Source: Brevibacterium linens ATCC 9172 (GTDB lineage: Bacteria; Actinomycetota; Actinomycetes; Actinomycetales; Brevibacteriaceae). From it: 64,000 nucleotides of DNA. Positions within the stretch are counted from its first letter, which is position 1. Each line of letters opens with the position of its first letter. The notes under the pieces were generated by a model. That model made no database searches. It saw nothing but the letters and a program-made list of their open reading frames with translations, and had not been told where the DNA came from. Shown piece after piece: positions 63,375 to 64,000 of this stretch. The position numbers were made by a program, and so were the translations under genes. The stretch covers positions 1-64,000 of the forward strand of contig NZ_FXYY01000016.1 in NCBI RefSeq assembly GCF_900169165.1, given 5' to 3'.

Positions 63375-64000
63375 CAGCGCTCACCTTGGGCGAACCCGGC
63401 GGCGGATCTTCCGAATCCGGGGCAGTGACCGCAGCATCTTCGAGTTCGCTGCAGGGCAGGATCGGCCAGACTGCAGGGCTGGTGACATGATCCGCAACGA
63501 CTGGCGACACCTCTGGAAAGTTCTCGCCTGCAGCGTGTGAGCCGGCCCCAGTCGACGGCTGAGCATAATCGGCCGCTTTGCCGTAGGTATATGGATCGTC
63601 GCCGTTCGAGGGCAGCATCGTGATGACGACTCCGGCGACACGGGTGCCCAATGCTTGATGAATGCGAATAGATTCGTCGAGTGCGGGCTTCTTGGTTCTG
63701 CCCGCCGCAGCGACCATGATCACCCCTCCAGCTCTTGTGCCGACCACCGCAGAATCTGTGACCGGCAATGTCGGTGGAGCGTCGAGTACGACGTAGTCGA
63801 AATCATGCCTCAAGTCGTTCAGCAGAGTGTCCATAGCCGGCGAACCCAGCAGTTCACTCGGATTCGGCGGGATATGACCTGCAGGCAGCGCGCAGAGACT
63901 GTGGTCCCCCCATGGCTGCAGCACGTCGGCGATCTCCACGCGCCCGACAAGCACGTCACTGAGACCCGCCGCTCCTTCGATACCCAGATACTCGTCTATC
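63367..64000 (-). CDS. Polysaccharide co-polymerase/tyrosine-protein kinase, C-terminal part (CpsD/Wzc-like), partial
   Basis: The gene is open to the right edge of the window, so its start and the Walker A motif are missing. In view are YLGIEGAAGLSDVLVGR, the phosphate-side loop LPAGHIPPNPSELLGSPAM, Walker B DYVVLDAPPTLPVTDSAVVG and GGVIMVAAAGRTKKPALDES, followed by VVITMLPSNG. This is the bacterial tyrosine kinase (BY-kinase) domain. The tail contains a Tyr in DPYTYGKAADYAQPS, as expected of the autophosphorylated tyrosine cluster. It acts with the phosphatase to control chain length or export. Confidence 0.88.
   Translation of the reverse strand, partial: IDEYLGIEGAAGLSDVLVGRVEIADVLQPWGDHSLCALPAGHIPPNPSELLGSPAMDTLLNDLRHDFDYVVLDAPPTLPVTDSAVVGTRAGGVIMVAAAGRTKKPALDESIRIHQALGTRVAGVVITMLPSNGDDPYTYGKAADYAQPSTGAGSHAAGENFPEVSPVVADHVTSPAVWPILPCSELEDAAVTAPDSEDPPPGSPKVSADA

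Overview
The window is a high-GC actinobacterial chromosome segment. Gene content and style (FMN-riboswitch ribDEAH operon, MarR/TetR/LuxR regulators, fused oligopeptide ABC ATPase, BCCT transporter, many TANNNT-N6-ATG leaderless starts) fit a Brevibacterium-like member of the Micrococcales. The genus is an inference from gene content; no rRNA or marker gene here settles it.

Layout. 1-2.2 kb: MarR repressor and MFS pump. 2.3-6.2 kb: FMN riboswitch followed by ribD-ribE-ribBA-ribH. 6.3-8.0 kb: a pyruvate oxidase/dehydrogenase (PoxB-like) on the opposite strand, then the remnant of an MFS gene. 8.7-19.3 kb (minus strand): a tightly coupled defence operon, consisting of a YjbR-like protein, an SF2 helicase interrupted by one in-frame amber codon, and a complete Wadjet system jetA-jetB-jetC-jetD. 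19.3-24.0 kb: L-asparaginase, an NADP-dependent oxidoreductase, a DUF402 protein, an amidohydrolase and a DUF421 membrane protein. 24.1-27.7 kb: a two-component system (histidine kinase with a long Pro/Gln-rich N-terminus, NarL-type regulator) co-transcribed with a DUF4097-like envelope protein. 27.8-38.4 kb: metB, nitronate monooxygenase, membrane proteins including a CPBP protease, a second DesK/DesR-like two-component system, an SDR, an NADPH-FMN reductase and a TetR regulator. 38.5-44.3 kb: a dipeptide/oligopeptide ABC importer (dppA-B-C and a fused D/F ATPase). 44.6-51.1 kb: alanine/glycine:sodium symporter, class II aldolase, BCCT osmolyte transporter and an MFS/UMF1-like transporter. 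51.2-55.6 kb: an ArsR/SRPBCC pair and a TetR-ABC exporter operon, both with recognisable operators. 55.7-64.0 kb: a LuxR regulator and a Wzy-type exopolysaccharide cluster (polymerase, GT4, flippase, sugar-phosphate transferase, tyrosine phosphatase, and the C-terminal part of the CpsD/Wzc kinase cut by the window edge).

Beyond genes, the window is rich in structured repeats. Two copies of a ~70-bp double inverted repeat built from CGAGAAACGGG, a perfect 62-bp palindrome and a 22-bp-stem hairpin sit between convergent genes. An 11-mer, CGCCGAGGCGG, occurs 22 times by my hand count, on both strands, often as inverted pairs, and concentrated in intergenic DNA and in the disordered linkers or termini of proteins. 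About ten genes appear to be transcribed as leaderless mRNAs. No rRNA, tRNA, CRISPR array or intact transposase was seen.
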